This document shows, piece by piece, positions 1 through 7,107 of a stretch of DNA of 13,517 nt. How positions within the stretch are numbered: position 1 is the stretch's first letter; every line of letters begins with the position of its first letter. Made by a program: the position numbers and the translations under genes. This DNA is from Caulobacteraceae bacterium UBA5005 (GTDB taxonomy: Bacteria > Pseudomonadota > Alphaproteobacteria > Caulobacterales > Caulobacteraceae). The notes under the pieces are model-generated. The model did no database searches. It was not told the DNA's origin and was given only the letters and a program-made list of their open reading frames with translations. The DNA is taken from assembly GCA_002398405.1 (NCBI GenBank), contig DGYN01000078.1:1-13517 (forward strand), given 5' to 3'.

Positions 1-22
1 ACCGATGTCCCCGGTCTGAACA

Positions 23-88
23 CTCCCCTAGGGAGGGGAGAAGAAAAGCGGCGGCCTCGACCATCCATTCCCCTCCCGGAGGGAGGGG
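23..88. repeat. Two short GC-rich hairpins downstream of the DUF1579-like gene
   Basis: The first hairpin pairs CTCCCC (23-28) with GGGGAG (35-40). The second pairs CCCCTCCC (70-77) with GGGAGGGG (81-88) around a GGA loop. Neither is followed by a T-run on either strand, so a classical intrinsic terminator is not supported. They resemble the hairpins at 7108-7229 and 12595-12613 and probably belong to the same class of intergenic GC-rich palindromes. Confidence 0.5.
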
Positions 89-116
89 GTAGGGGGTGGG
101 ATTACGGTGTTTGCGG

Positions 117-632
117 TTAGTGCTTCGTCGGCCCCAATCCCCCCGTGCGCGTCGCGGTCAGTTCGCACAGCGGCTGCCAGTCGCGGCCGTCATTTGAAAA
201 CTCCCAGCGGATGTCGATCGAACGGCAATCGTCGGAGAACTCGTAGGTCGCTCGCTCGCGTGTCCCCCGGAAGGTCCAGACGTTTCCGTTGATCGAGGCG
301 TCGTAAAGCCGGTCGTAGCCGAGGTTGTCGATCAGGCGCAGGACATGGGTCTTGCGCGCGGCGTCATACGACAGGGCGCCCTGGCCCTTGTGCTCGGCCT
401 CGCCGACCCGGCTGTCGAAGCGGCAGATCAGGAAGAACCCGCCGGCCAGCCATTCCCAGGTCTCATCCGCGATCATCCGGCCCTCCGGCCGGTGGCCGCG
501 GCCCTCGGACTGCCAGCGCCCGGCGAACAGGCCCATGCGGTCGTGTTCCGGGCCTCGCCTGGGCTCTCCCTGGCGCTCGCGGGCGGGCCGCTCCTTGGTT
601 TGCAGGCGCTCGTCCGCGGTGGTGTTGGTCAT
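117..632 (-). CDS. DUF1579-like hypothetical protein
   Basis: This is a 171-residue cytoplasmic protein with no signal peptide or membrane segment. After a charged, low-complexity N-terminus of about 25 residues comes GPEHDRMGLFAGRWQSEG, which resembles the opening of DUF1579 proteins (a GPEH..L..L.G.W pattern). The remaining part alternates short hydrophobic and polar stretches with many aromatic residues (TWEWLAGGFF, WEFSNDGRDW), as expected of a small beta-barrel, lipocalin-like fold. The function of this family is not established and no catalytic residues can be named. The ATG at 632 is preceded by GGGAGAG at a suitable distance. An internal Met at residue 33 lacks a ribosome binding site and would cut the family motif. 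The gene is divergent from the crotonase gene, with 132 bp between the two starts. Confidence 0.7.
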   Translation of the reverse strand: MTNTTADERLQTKERPARERQGEPRRGPEHDRMGLFAGRWQSEGRGHRPEGRMIADETWEWLAGGFFLICRFDSRVGEAEHKGQGALSYDAARKTHVLRLIDNLGYDRLYDASINGNVWTFRGTRERATYEFSDDCRSIDIRWEFSNDGRDWQPLCELTATRTGGLGPTKH

Positions 633-764
633 GGTCCGTCTCTCCCAGAAGACCCCTCCGGATCGTCAACCCGCGCACGAAAGGCAAAGTTCCTCCGTGC
701 GGCTTGGCCTCATCCCGGAAGGCCGATAAGCCTCGCGGCGGTTTTTGAGGGAAGGATCGCGGCC

Positions 765-1640
765 ATGGCCTATGAGACGCTGAAGTATGAGGTCGACGCC
801 GATGGGGTGCTGCTGCTGTCCCTGCATCGTCCCGACCAGCTCAACGCCTTCAACGTGACCATGGCCAATGAGCTGGTCGCCGCCTTCGAGCGCGCCAATA
901 CCGACGAGGCGGTCAAGGCGGTCGTGGTCACCGGCGAGGGCCGGGCCTTCTGCGCCGGGATGGACCTGTCGGCGGAGGGCAATGTCTTTGGCCTCGACGA
1001 GAGCCTGACCCCTACCCTCAAGGACCTGGAAGACCGCTTTGAGGATCCGGCCATCTATCACGGGGTGCGGGACACCGGCGGGCGGCTGACGCTGACCATC
1101 TTCAAATGCAGGAAGCCCGTCATCGCGGCCATCAACGGCGCGGCGGTCGGCATCGGCGCGACCATGACCCTGGCCATGGATATCCGCTTGGCCTCGGAGA
1201 AGGCCAAGATCGGCTTTGTGTTTGGGCGCCTGGGCATCGTGCCTGAAGCGGCCTCCTCCTGGTTCCTCCCCAGGATCGTCGGCATCCAGCAGGCCCTGGA
1301 ATGGGTCTATAGCGCCGACATCTTCGACGCCGCCGAGGCCCTGCGCGGCCGCTTGGTGCGCTCGGTCCATGCCCCGGAAACCCTGGTCGAGGACGCCAAG
1401 GCCCTGGCCCGCAAATTCATCGCCGGCCGCTCAGTCGTCGCCACCGCCTATATGCGCCGGATGATGTGGCAGAACGCAGCCCTCCCCCACCCCAAGGGCG
1501 CCCACCAGATCGACAGCCTGGCGATGTTTTACACGAGCATCGGCGACGGCAAGGAGGGGGTGAACGCCTTCAAGGACAAGCGCGAGCCGGCGTTTGAGGG
1601 GTCGACGAACGAGATGCCGTTCTGGCCGTGGGAGGACTAA
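765..1640 (+). CDS. Enoyl-CoA hydratase/isomerase (crotonase) family protein
   Basis: This is a 291-residue protein of the crotonase superfamily, which acts on acyl-CoA thioesters in the cytoplasm. The two oxyanion-hole segments are present: GRAFCAGMDL near residue 65 and AAINGAAVGIGATM near residues 122-135. The glutamates that act in classical enoyl-CoA hydratase (Glu144 and Glu164 in rat) appear replaced by Thr and Phe when aligned by eye. Instead Glu161 sits in IVPEAASSWFLPR, the position of the catalytic glutamate in delta3-delta2-enoyl-CoA isomerases of the Eci1/ECI2 type. An isomerase-like or other crotonase reaction is therefore as likely as hydration. The C-terminal part (about residues 190-291) is the usual helical trimerisation region. 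The ATG at 765 follows GAGGGAAGG (747-755). An in-frame opening extends upstream to 345 but would run antisense through the neighbouring gene, so it was rejected. The stop lies 10 bp from the convergent nitronate monooxygenase stop. Confidence 0.88.
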   Translation: MAYETLKYEVDADGVLLLSLHRPDQLNAFNVTMANELVAAFERANTDEAVKAVVVTGEGRAFCAGMDLSAEGNVFGLDESLTPTLKDLEDRFEDPAIYHGVRDTGGRLTLTIFKCRKPVIAAINGAAVGIGATMTLAMDIRLASEKAKIGFVFGRLGIVPEAASSWFLPRIVGIQQALEWVYSADIFDAAEALRGRLVRSVHAPETLVEDAKALARKFIAGRSVVATAYMRRMMWQNAALPHPKGAHQIDSLAMFYTSIGDGKEGVNAFKDKREPAFEGSTNEMPFWPWED

Positions 1641-1650
1641 AAGCCGCGCC

Positions 1651-2685
1651 TTAGCCCAGCTCGCGGATCAGCGCCGCCATCAGATCAGCCGCGGGCATTG
1701 GCCTGCTGAGCGGCGAGCCCTGCCCGGCCCATTGGGCCCCGTAGCCATAGTCACCCGCCGCCTTAGCCGCGGCGTTGAGAGCCTTCCCTGCATCGTAGGC
1801 CACCGGATAGTCGGGGGGCCGTGGCGCATCGCGGCCCCAGGCGGTGAACCTGTTTTGCAGGCAGCGCGCGGGGCGGCCGGAGATGGCGCGGGTCATCACC
1901 GTTTGGCCGGGACCCGCAAGCGCGGCGCGGAAACCCGAATCGGCGCTGCTTTCGGGACAGGCGATGAAGGCGGTGCCGAGTTGGGCGGCGACGGCGCCAA
2001 GCTCGAGGGCGGCGCGGATCCCGTGCCCGTCCATGATGCCGCCCGCAGCGATCACCGGCAGACCGGCCTGGCGCACCAGGAGGCGTGTCAGGGCCATGGT
2101 CCCGATCTGACCGTCCGGCGCCTCCGGATCGAAGACGCCGCGATGGCCGCCGGCCTCGAAGCCCTGGGCGACGACAGCATCCATGCCGGCCGCCTTGGCC
2201 GCCAAGGCCTCGTCGAGATTGGTGGCCGAGGAGATCAGGAGGGAGCCCGCGCCCTTCAAGGCCGCGATCTTGTCGGCTCTGGGCAAACCGAAGTGGAAAC
2301 TGACCACCGGCGGGGCGGCTTCGACCAACATCGCCAGCATATCGTCGTCATCGGCGAAGGCGGTGTAGAGCGTCCGTAAAGCCGCTGGGGGCTCGGCGCC
2401 AAATTCCGCGAACAGGGGCGCCAATGCCTCAAGCCACGCCGCCTCCCGCGCCGCGTCGCGCACGGGCGGGGCGTGGACGAAGACATTCACGTTGAAGGCC
2501 CGGTTGGTGAGCCCGGTCAGTTGCGCGATCGCCGCTCGCCCCGCCGCCGCGTCGCTCGCCCCGACCGCGATGGAGCCCAGGCCGCCCGCATTGGAGACCG
2601 CCGCCGCCAGGTTGGGCGTCGAGACCCCGGCCATGGGCGCCTGGATAATGGGGACCGTGAGCCCGAGCCGGTCGAGGAAGGTCAT
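1651..2685 (-). CDS. Nitronate monooxygenase (2-nitropropane dioxygenase family), class I-like
   Basis: This is a 344-residue FMN-dependent TIM-barrel enzyme. Class I members oxidise alkyl nitronates such as propionate 3-nitronate, a toxic metabolite. The family motifs occur in order: IIQAPMAGVSTPNLAAAVS (residues 13-31), AGGLG (33-37), FNVNVF (64-69), VSFHFGLP (128-135), GFEAGGHRG (175-183) with the presumed catalytic base His181, AAGGIMDG (213-220) for FMN phosphate binding, LGTAFIACPES (236-246) and SGRPAR (269-274). Length is typical. The family is often misannotated as enoyl reductase II (FabK); the EAGGH and SGRPAR motifs favour nitronate monooxygenase, though the substrate is not proven. 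The ATG at 2685 has only a weak ribosome binding site (purine-poor CCTTGCCCTC before it). It lies 43 bp downstream of the secreted protein gene on the same strand and may be co-transcribed with it. Confidence 0.88.
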   Translation of the reverse strand: MTFLDRLGLTVPIIQAPMAGVSTPNLAAAVSNAGGLGSIAVGASDAAAGRAAIAQLTGLTNRAFNVNVFVHAPPVRDAAREAAWLEALAPLFAEFGAEPPAALRTLYTAFADDDDMLAMLVEAAPPVVSFHFGLPRADKIAALKGAGSLLISSATNLDEALAAKAAGMDAVVAQGFEAGGHRGVFDPEAPDGQIGTMALTRLLVRQAGLPVIAAGGIMDGHGIRAALELGAVAAQLGTAFIACPESSADSGFRAALAGPGQTVMTRAISGRPARCLQNRFTAWGRDAPRPPDYPVAYDAGKALNAAAKAAGDYGYGAQWAGQGSPLSRPMPAADLMAALIRELG

Positions 2686-2728
2686 GAGGGCAAGGTGGGC
2701 GGCAAACAGCCCGCCCGCAAGCCGCGCC

Positions 2729-3103
2729 TTAGCCCTTGTTGTCGCAGTCGATCACCGTGCGGCTGCGGCGTTCGTTGAAGATCCGCAGGACCTTGCCGTC
2801 GATCTTGGCCGCCTGGCCGGTCAGGGGACCGCCGGTGAACTCGACGTTGCCGTTCACAACCTTGGTCGTCCCGCCGCCGCCGTTTTGGTGGGTGTACCGG
2901 CTGCCGGTGAGGGTGAAGCCGGGCACGGTCTGCAGGGAGCCATTGATGAAGAAGACGCAGTGATACTTGCCCATCTTGGGCGCTGTGGCTGCGGCCGGCG
3001 CCTTGGGCGTAACCTTGGCCGGCGCTTGCGCAAAGGCCGTGGGGCCCGCCGCAAGCAGCACCACAAACGCCGCCACCGGCAGAGCGAACTTAGAAACTGT
3101 CAT
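2729..3103 (-). CDS. Small secreted hypothetical protein with two cysteines
   Basis: This is a 124-residue protein that I do not recognise as a named family. Residues 1-25 form a clear Sec signal peptide (one Lys, a hydrophobic core, then PTAFA|QA as a likely cleavage site). An Ala/Pro/Lys-rich linker follows to about residue 43. The mature domain holds GKYHCVFFINGSLQ (45-58), a Gly-rich turn HQNGGGG (72-78) and a C-terminal VIDCDNKG. The only cysteines of the exported part, Cys49 and Cys120, are placed to form a disulfide near the two ends of a small beta domain. The ATG at 3103 is preceded by AGGGGG. An in-frame GTG further upstream at 3154 would put 17 polar residues before the signal peptide and was not used. 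It lies downstream of tRNA-Met on the same strand and could be read through from it. Confidence 0.72.
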   Translation of the reverse strand: MTVSKFALPVAAFVVLLAAGPTAFAQAPAKVTPKAPAAATAPKMGKYHCVFFINGSLQTVPGFTLTGSRYTHQNGGGGTTKVVNGNVEFTGGPLTGQAAKIDGKVLRIFNERRSRTVIDCDNKG

Positions 3104-3220
3104 GAGAATCCCCCTACAGGGAACGACTTGGCGCGACCAAGCGCAGCCGGTCAAGCGTTGCTGTAAAGAGCTTGCGGCGTGCCGGCTTGCTGAGCCGTAG
3201 CTCGCAGCGCGAGCGAAGGC

Positions 3221-3297
3221 TGGTGGCTGGGGGCGGGATCGAACCGCCGACCTGTGGGTTATGAATCCACCGCTCTAACCATCTGAGCTACCCAGCC
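3221..3297 (-). tRNA. tRNA-Met (anticodon CAT), elongator type
   Basis: The reverse complement folds as a full cloverleaf of 77 nt including an encoded 3' CCA (3221-3223). The acceptor stem GGCTGGG pairs with CCCAGCC and the discriminator base is A. The D-arm is GCTC..GAGC, the anticodon loop TTCATAA, the variable loop AGGTC, and the T-arm GGCGG-TTCGATC-CCGCC. The G1-C72 pair is intact, unlike initiator tRNA (C1-A72 mismatch), and the anticodon stem lacks the three G-C pairs of initiators, so this is the elongator. A lysidine-modified tRNA-Ile(CAT) is less likely but cannot be fully excluded by eye. The closing pair of the anticodon stem is an A31-C39 mismatch. Confidence 0.96.
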
Positions 3298-3339
3298 ATA
3301 CTCACGTAGGCCCACCCAACCTTCCGATCGGGTCGCGGG

Positions 3340-3368
3340 GTTATAGGGATTGCCGTTTGCCGCTTCAA
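3340..3368 (-). promoter_or_regulatory. Promoter of tRNA-Met (housekeeping sigma type)
   Basis: Reading the minus strand, TTGAAG (3368-3363) and TATAAC (3345-3340) are separated by exactly 17 nt. The -10 box lies about 42 nt before the mature tRNA 5' end, which allows a short processed leader. The match to the TTGAC-17-TATAAT type consensus and the position before a stable RNA gene support the call. It lies just upstream of the divergent sugar dehydrogenase gene. Confidence 0.65.
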
Positions 3369-3405
3369 GGCTAGCGTGAGGGTAAGTTTCCTCCAGGAGA
3401 GCGCC

Positions 3406-4629
3406 ATGCGCCCCAAGGTTCAGATCATCGCGCTCGCCGTCCTCCTCGCGGCCTGCAACGGTCGGGCCGGGACGCCTCAGTCAGGGTCCGCTGAAACCGG
3501 GCGTGGCAACGGCGCCGGGTTCAAACCCGCTTTCGAAAATCAGACCCGCGCGCCGCTGACCAAGGCCAACGTCGCCTTCAAGGTGGTTGAGGTCGCCAAG
3601 GATCTGGATGAACCCTTCGGCATGGCGTTCCTCGCCGATGGCCGGGTGCTGGTCACCGAGCGGCCAGGGCGGTTGCGGATCGTGCAGCGGAACGGGGCGC
3701 TTTCGCCCGCCGTCGCCGGGACGCCGAGGGTGACCTTTGCAGGGCAAGGGGGGATGCTGGATGTGGCCCTCGATCCGGCTTTCGCGACCAATGGCCTGGT
3801 CTATCTGTCCTATTCGGAGCCGCAGGCGGACGGGACCAGCAATACAGCGGTGGCGCGGGGAAGGCTGGTCGAAGGGCCGGCGCCGAAGCTTGAGGGCGTT
3901 CAGGTCATCTACCGGCAGGCGCCGTCGATCGACTCGCGCGGCCATTTCGGATCGCGCCTAGTCTTTGCCCGCGACGGGACCCTGTTCGTGGCTCAAGGCG
4001 ACCGGCAGAGCACAGAGGGCCGCGTTCAGGCCCAGAAGATGGACAGCCTGATCGGCAAGCTGGTTCGGATCAATGCGGACGGCTCGATCCCGGCGGACAA
4101 CCCCTTTGTCGGCCGGCCGGGCTTTAGGCCCGAGATCTGGTCTTTCGGCCACCGCAATATCCAGGGCCTAGCCATGCACCCGGCCACGGGAGAGATGTGG
4201 GCGCTGGAGCACGGGCCGCAGGGCGGGGATGAGATCAACATTCCCAAAAAGGGTCTCGACTACGGGTGGCCGACCATCACCTATGGCGTCGACTATGGCC
4301 CCGGCGCCCGCAAGGTCGCGGGCAGCGAGGGCATCCCGGCCAAGGCCGGCATGGAGCAGCCGGTCTACTACTGGGATCCGGTGATCGCGCCGGGGGGCCT
4401 GGCGTTCTATTCAGGCGACCTGTTCCCCGCCTGGAAGGGGAGTCTGTTCGCGGCGGGCCTCAACTCCGGCTACATCGCGCGGCTGACGCTTGATGGAAAC
4501 CAAGTCGTTGGCGAGGAGCGGTTCAACCTGGGGAGCAACACCCGCCACCGCGATATCGAGCAGGGCCCGGACGGGGCGCTCTATGTGCTGCTGGACGACG
4601 ATGGCAAGCTGGTGAAGTTGGTTCCCTAG
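3406..4629 (+). CDS. PQQ-dependent sugar dehydrogenase (soluble aldose dehydrogenase, YliI-like), predicted lipoprotein
   Basis: This is a 407-residue six-bladed beta-propeller of the soluble glucose/aldose dehydrogenase family, which oxidises aldose sugars in the periplasm using PQQ and Ca2+. Residues 1-17 (MRPKVQIIALAVLLAAC) form a lipoprotein signal with lipobox LAAC, so Cys17 would be lipidated. A linker reaches about residue 50. Typical family segments follow: LDEPFGMAFLADGRVLVTERPGRL (67-90, reported here as key motif ..P.G..F...G...VTER.G), GGMLDVALDP (115-124), RGHFGSRLVF (178-187) with the presumed catalytic His180, VAQGDR (195-200), SLIGKLVRINADG (214-226), WSFGHRNIQG (245-254) and EHGPQGGDEIN (268-278). 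The ATG at 3406 follows AGGAGA (3395-3400); a GTG at 3376 lacks this signal and would extend past the lipoprotein start. The stop TAG touches the palindromic element at 4629-4742. Sugar specificity cannot be read from the sequence. Confidence 0.9.
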   Translation: MRPKVQIIALAVLLAACNGRAGTPQSGSAETGRGNGAGFKPAFENQTRAPLTKANVAFKVVEVAKDLDEPFGMAFLADGRVLVTERPGRLRIVQRNGALSPAVAGTPRVTFAGQGGMLDVALDPAFATNGLVYLSYSEPQADGTSNTAVARGRLVEGPAPKLEGVQVIYRQAPSIDSRGHFGSRLVFARDGTLFVAQGDRQSTEGRVQAQKMDSLIGKLVRINADGSIPADNPFVGRPGFRPEIWSFGHRNIQGLAMHPATGEMWALEHGPQGGDEINIPKKGLDYGWPTITYGVDYGPGARKVAGSEGIPAKAGMEQPVYYWDPVIAPGGLAFYSGDLFPAWKGSLFAAGLNSGYIARLTLDGNQVVGEERFNLGSNTRHRDIEQGPDGALYVLLDDDGKLVKLVP

Positions 4630-4742
4630 GGGACTGTTTCGCAGAAACTGTCCCCGACACGGTGGGTGAGGTTCAACGGACCGCGAAAGTTAGATACCGC
4701 GTCGGGGACAGTTAGAAAGCCTGCGGCTTTCAAACAGTCCCC
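4629..4742. repeat. 114-bp nested palindromic element between convergent genes
   Basis: An outer perfect inverted repeat, GGGGACTGTTT (4629-4639) with AAACAGTCCCC (4732-4742), encloses an inner perfect 13-bp one, AACTGTCCCCGAC (4646-4658) with GTCGGGGACAGTT (4701-4713). CGCAG (4640-4644) also matches CTGCG (4721-4725). The right arm carries an extra small stem, GAAAGC/GCTTTC. The whole unit can form one long hairpin or two smaller ones. It overlaps the last base of the sugar dehydrogenase stop and the final codons (Gly-Thr-Val-stop) of the oxidoreductase. It could work as a bidirectional terminator, but no clear T-run follows. A REP- or MITE-like repeat is the preferred reading. Confidence 0.75.
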
Positions 4743-5842
4743 AGGATCGCCGCGACCTCTTCGCCGATCGCCAACGAAGACGTCAGGCCCGGGCTCTCTA
4801 TGCCGAACAGGGTGACGAGACCCCGCAACCCATGCATCGGCTCGGCGTCGATGCGGAAGTCTGGATGGGGCTCGCCGGGGCCGTGGATCTTGGGACGGAT
4901 GCCGGCGTAGTCGGGGGTCAGCGAGCCGTCCGGCAGGCCCGGCCAGAAACGGCGGACATACTGGTAGAATTCGTCGGCCCGCGCCGGATCGACCGTGTAG
5001 TTCGGCGCATCCACCCACTCCAGATCGGGGCCGAACCTGGCCTGGCCGCCCAGGTCTCGGCGGTAGTGTGTGCCCAGCGCCCCGGGGATCGGGGTTGGAT
5101 AGACCAGGCGGCTGAACGGCGCCTTGCCGTGGTAGGCGAAGTAATTGCCCTTGCCGTAGTGCAGCTTGGGGATTTTCACCGCCGGATAGCCCTCGATGGC
5201 GGCGGCGGCGTCCTGGGCGCCGAGGCTCGCTGCGATAACCAGCAGGCGCGTGGTTATGGTGGTCGGATCGGCCCCGCCGGCGCGGACTTCGAAACCGCCG
5301 TTCTCCAACGGCGTTGCGCCCACGAACGGGGTGGAAAGGACCACGGCCCCGCCGGCGTTCTCGATCTCCCCCTGCAGGGCGAGCATATAGCCGTGGCTGT
5401 CCATGACGCCGCTTTCGGCGGAGATCAGGGCCTCCTGGCAGCGGACCTCAGGCTCCAGGGCGATGGCCTGGGCCTTGGTCAGCAAAGACATCCCCTCGAC
5501 GTCATTGACGTGCGCCTGTCTGAGGATGCCCTCCAGTTTCTGGACATCGTCCGGCTCGGTCGCCACCACCAGCTTGCCGCACTTGTCGTAGGCGACGTGG
5601 TGGCTGTCCATGAAGGCGTAGAGCATCCGCCGGCCGGTAACGCAGAGGCGGGCCTTGAGGCTATTGGACGGATAGTAGAGCCCGCCGTGGACCACCTCGG
5701 AATTGCGCGAGGAGACCCCCTCGCCGATGTGGCCTTCCTTTTCCAGGACGATGACCGACAGGCCCCGTTTGCCGAGCGCATAGGCGCAGGCCAGGCCCAC
5801 GACACCCGCGCCGACCACGATGGCGTCGGTATCGTGGCTCAT
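4730..5842 (-). CDS. FAD-dependent oxidoreductase, L-2-hydroxyglutarate dehydrogenase-like
   Basis: This is a 370-residue protein of the D-amino-acid oxidase-like (DAO) flavoprotein superfamily. The N-terminal dinucleotide-binding fold shows VVGAGVVGLACAYAL with G11-x-G13-x-x-G16 and an acidic residue at the end of the second strand (VLEKE, Glu34). SSRNSEVVHGGLYYPSNSLKA (about residues 44-64) matches the HNS..IH.G.YY..GSLKA segment of L-2-hydroxyglutarate dehydrogenases. KGNYF, GTHYRRDLGG and the C-terminal FGIESPGLTSSLAIGE are also typical of that group. Members oxidise L-2-hydroxyglutarate to 2-oxoglutarate and pass electrons to the membrane quinone pool or oxygen. The substrate is inferred from the family only. 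Its ATG overlaps the M16 peptidase stop by 4 nt (ATGA), so translation is probably coupled. The last codons lie inside the palindrome at 4629-4742, which may have changed the original C-terminus. Confidence 0.82.
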   Translation of the reverse strand: MSHDTDAIVVGAGVVGLACAYALGKRGLSVIVLEKEGHIGEGVSSRNSEVVHGGLYYPSNSLKARLCVTGRRMLYAFMDSHHVAYDKCGKLVVATEPDDVQKLEGILRQAHVNDVEGMSLLTKAQAIALEPEVRCQEALISAESGVMDSHGYMLALQGEIENAGGAVVLSTPFVGATPLENGGFEVRAGGADPTTITTRLLVIAASLGAQDAAAAIEGYPAVKIPKLHYGKGNYFAYHGKAPFSRLVYPTPIPGALGTHYRRDLGGQARFGPDLEWVDAPNYTVDPARADEFYQYVRRFWPGLPDGSLTPDYAGIRPKIHGPGEPHPDFRIDAEPMHGLRGLVTLFGIESPGLTSSLAIGEEVAAILGTV

Positions 5843-7098
5843 GCGAACAGCGCCTCATGGAAGGCGCCCGCCGCCCCGCCCGCGGATTTGGGCCCGAGCA
5901 CGGCGCGGGCGGTGAGGCCGGAGAGGGCCTTGGCCCCGATGCGCTTCAGATCGGAGAGGGAGACCGCGTCGATGGCGGCGGATAGCTCGGCCGGGGAAAC
6001 CAGGCGGCCGAACAGGAAGACCTGGGAGCCGGACTGTTCGGCCCGCGCCAGGGCCGATTCCCTCGCCATGAAGAGGCCGCCCTTGAGCTGCGCCTTGGCC
6101 CGCTCGAGCTCGGCGGCGGTCGGCGCTTCCGCGAGGGCCCGGACCTCTCGAGCGCAGAGCTCGGCGGTCTTGACCGCGTCCTTGGCCGCGCAACCGGCGT
6201 AGATGCCGAGCATGCCGGCGTCCGCATAGGCCTCGGAATAGGCGTCGATGTTGTAGGCCAGGCCCTGTTTTTCCCGCAGCTCTTGGAACAGGCGCGAGGA
6301 CATGCCGCCGCCCAGGGCCTCGACGAAGAGGCGCAGGGCGAAGAAGTCCGGGTCGCGGGCGTTGGGGGCCGGCATGGCGAAGACCAGGTGCGCCTGTTCG
6401 AGCTTTACGGCGCGGGCGTCCTCGCCGCCGGTGAAGGGTGCGGCGTCGGCATCGGCCTCGGGACCCGGCGGCTCGCCGCCGAACCAGCGTTCGGCCTGGC
6501 CCAGAAGTTCATCCTCATCGACCGCGCCCGCCGCGCTGACCACCATCCGCGAGGGGGCGTAGATCAGGCGCCGGAATTCCGAGAGGCTCGCCACCCGGGC
6601 GGACTCGACACTCTCGGTGGTCCCCAGGATCGGCCGGCCCAGCGGCGTGTCGCCGAAGGTCGCTGTCTGGGCGAGGTCGAAAACCAGGTCGTCGGGGGTG
6701 TCGGCGGCCTCGGCGATTTCCTGGTTGATCACCGACTTTTCGCGGATCAGTTCCTCAGGATCCAGGGTCGGGCGGAAGACGAGATCGGAGATCACCTCCA
6801 TGGCCAGCGGCGCGCCGCCCTTGAGGGCACGCACCTGGAAGCTCGTCCGTTCATGGCCGGTGGCGGCGTTGATGTGGCCGCCGCGGCCTTCGATGGCCTC
6901 AACGATGTCGCGGGCCGAACGATCCCCCGCGCCCTTGAACACCATGTGCTCCAAAAGGTGGGCCCAGCCGTTCTGGGCCTTGGTCTCATAGCGGGAGCCC
7001 CTGCCCGCGATCACCGACAGGGCCAGGGTCTCGAAGCCCTCGATCGGGTCGCAGACGACCGTGACCCCGTTGGATAGACGGTGCAGGGTGGCGGTCAT
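5839..7098 (-). CDS. M16 family zinc metallopeptidase (processing-peptidase-like)
   Basis: This is a 419-residue protein of the pitrilysin/insulinase M16 family, the bacterial relatives of the mitochondrial processing peptidase beta subunit. The inverted zinc site HLLEH is seen at residues 47-51 (ligands His47 and His51, catalytic Glu50), with the distal ligand Glu127 in EKSVINQEIAE. The C-terminal M16 half contains SSRLFQELREKQGLAYNI, where the Arg and Tyr bind substrate in this family. Length is normal for the single-chain bacterial form. No signal peptide is visible, so it is probably cytoplasmic. The ATG at 7098 is preceded by AAGGAA at a good distance; this ribosome binding site lies in the 3' arm of a perfect hairpin (7108-7129). 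An upstream in-frame start at 7137 would run through that hairpin and was rejected. It follows thrC by 151 bp and overlaps the oxidoreductase by 4 nt. Confidence 0.92.
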   Translation of the reverse strand: MTATLHRLSNGVTVVCDPIEGFETLALSVIAGRGSRYETKAQNGWAHLLEHMVFKGAGDRSARDIVEAIEGRGGHINAATGHERTSFQVRALKGGAPLAMEVISDLVFRPTLDPEELIREKSVINQEIAEAADTPDDLVFDLAQTATFGDTPLGRPILGTTESVESARVASLSEFRRLIYAPSRMVVSAAGAVDEDELLGQAERWFGGEPPGPEADADAAPFTGGEDARAVKLEQAHLVFAMPAPNARDPDFFALRLFVEALGGGMSSRLFQELREKQGLAYNIDAYSEAYADAGMLGIYAGCAAKDAVKTAELCAREVRALAEAPTAAELERAKAQLKGGLFMARESALARAEQSGSQVFLFGRLVSPAELSAAIDAVSLSDLKRIGAKALSGLTARAVLGPKSAGGAAGAFHEALFA

Positions 7099-7107
7099 CA
7101 GTAAATT

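Noticed and set aside
664..669. TTGACG on the minus strand upstream of the DUF1579-like gene
   Set aside because: It matches a -35 box well, but no acceptable -10 box lies 16-18 nt downstream and the distance to the start codon is short.
345..764. In-frame upstream extension of the crotonase gene (140 residues)
   Set aside because: It runs antisense through the DUF1579-like gene, has no crotonase similarity and no ribosome binding site; the ATG at 765 has a good one and starts the family domain.
3175..3220. Stem CTCGC-GCT-GCGAG behind tRNA-Met as a terminator
   Set aside because: The stem is only 5 bp and no T-run follows on the minus strand.
4832..6202. Long plus-strand open frame (456 codons)
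   Set aside because: It is antisense to the oxidoreductase and M16 peptidase genes, crosses their boundary and has no recognisable motif; this is a common artefact of GC-rich third positions.
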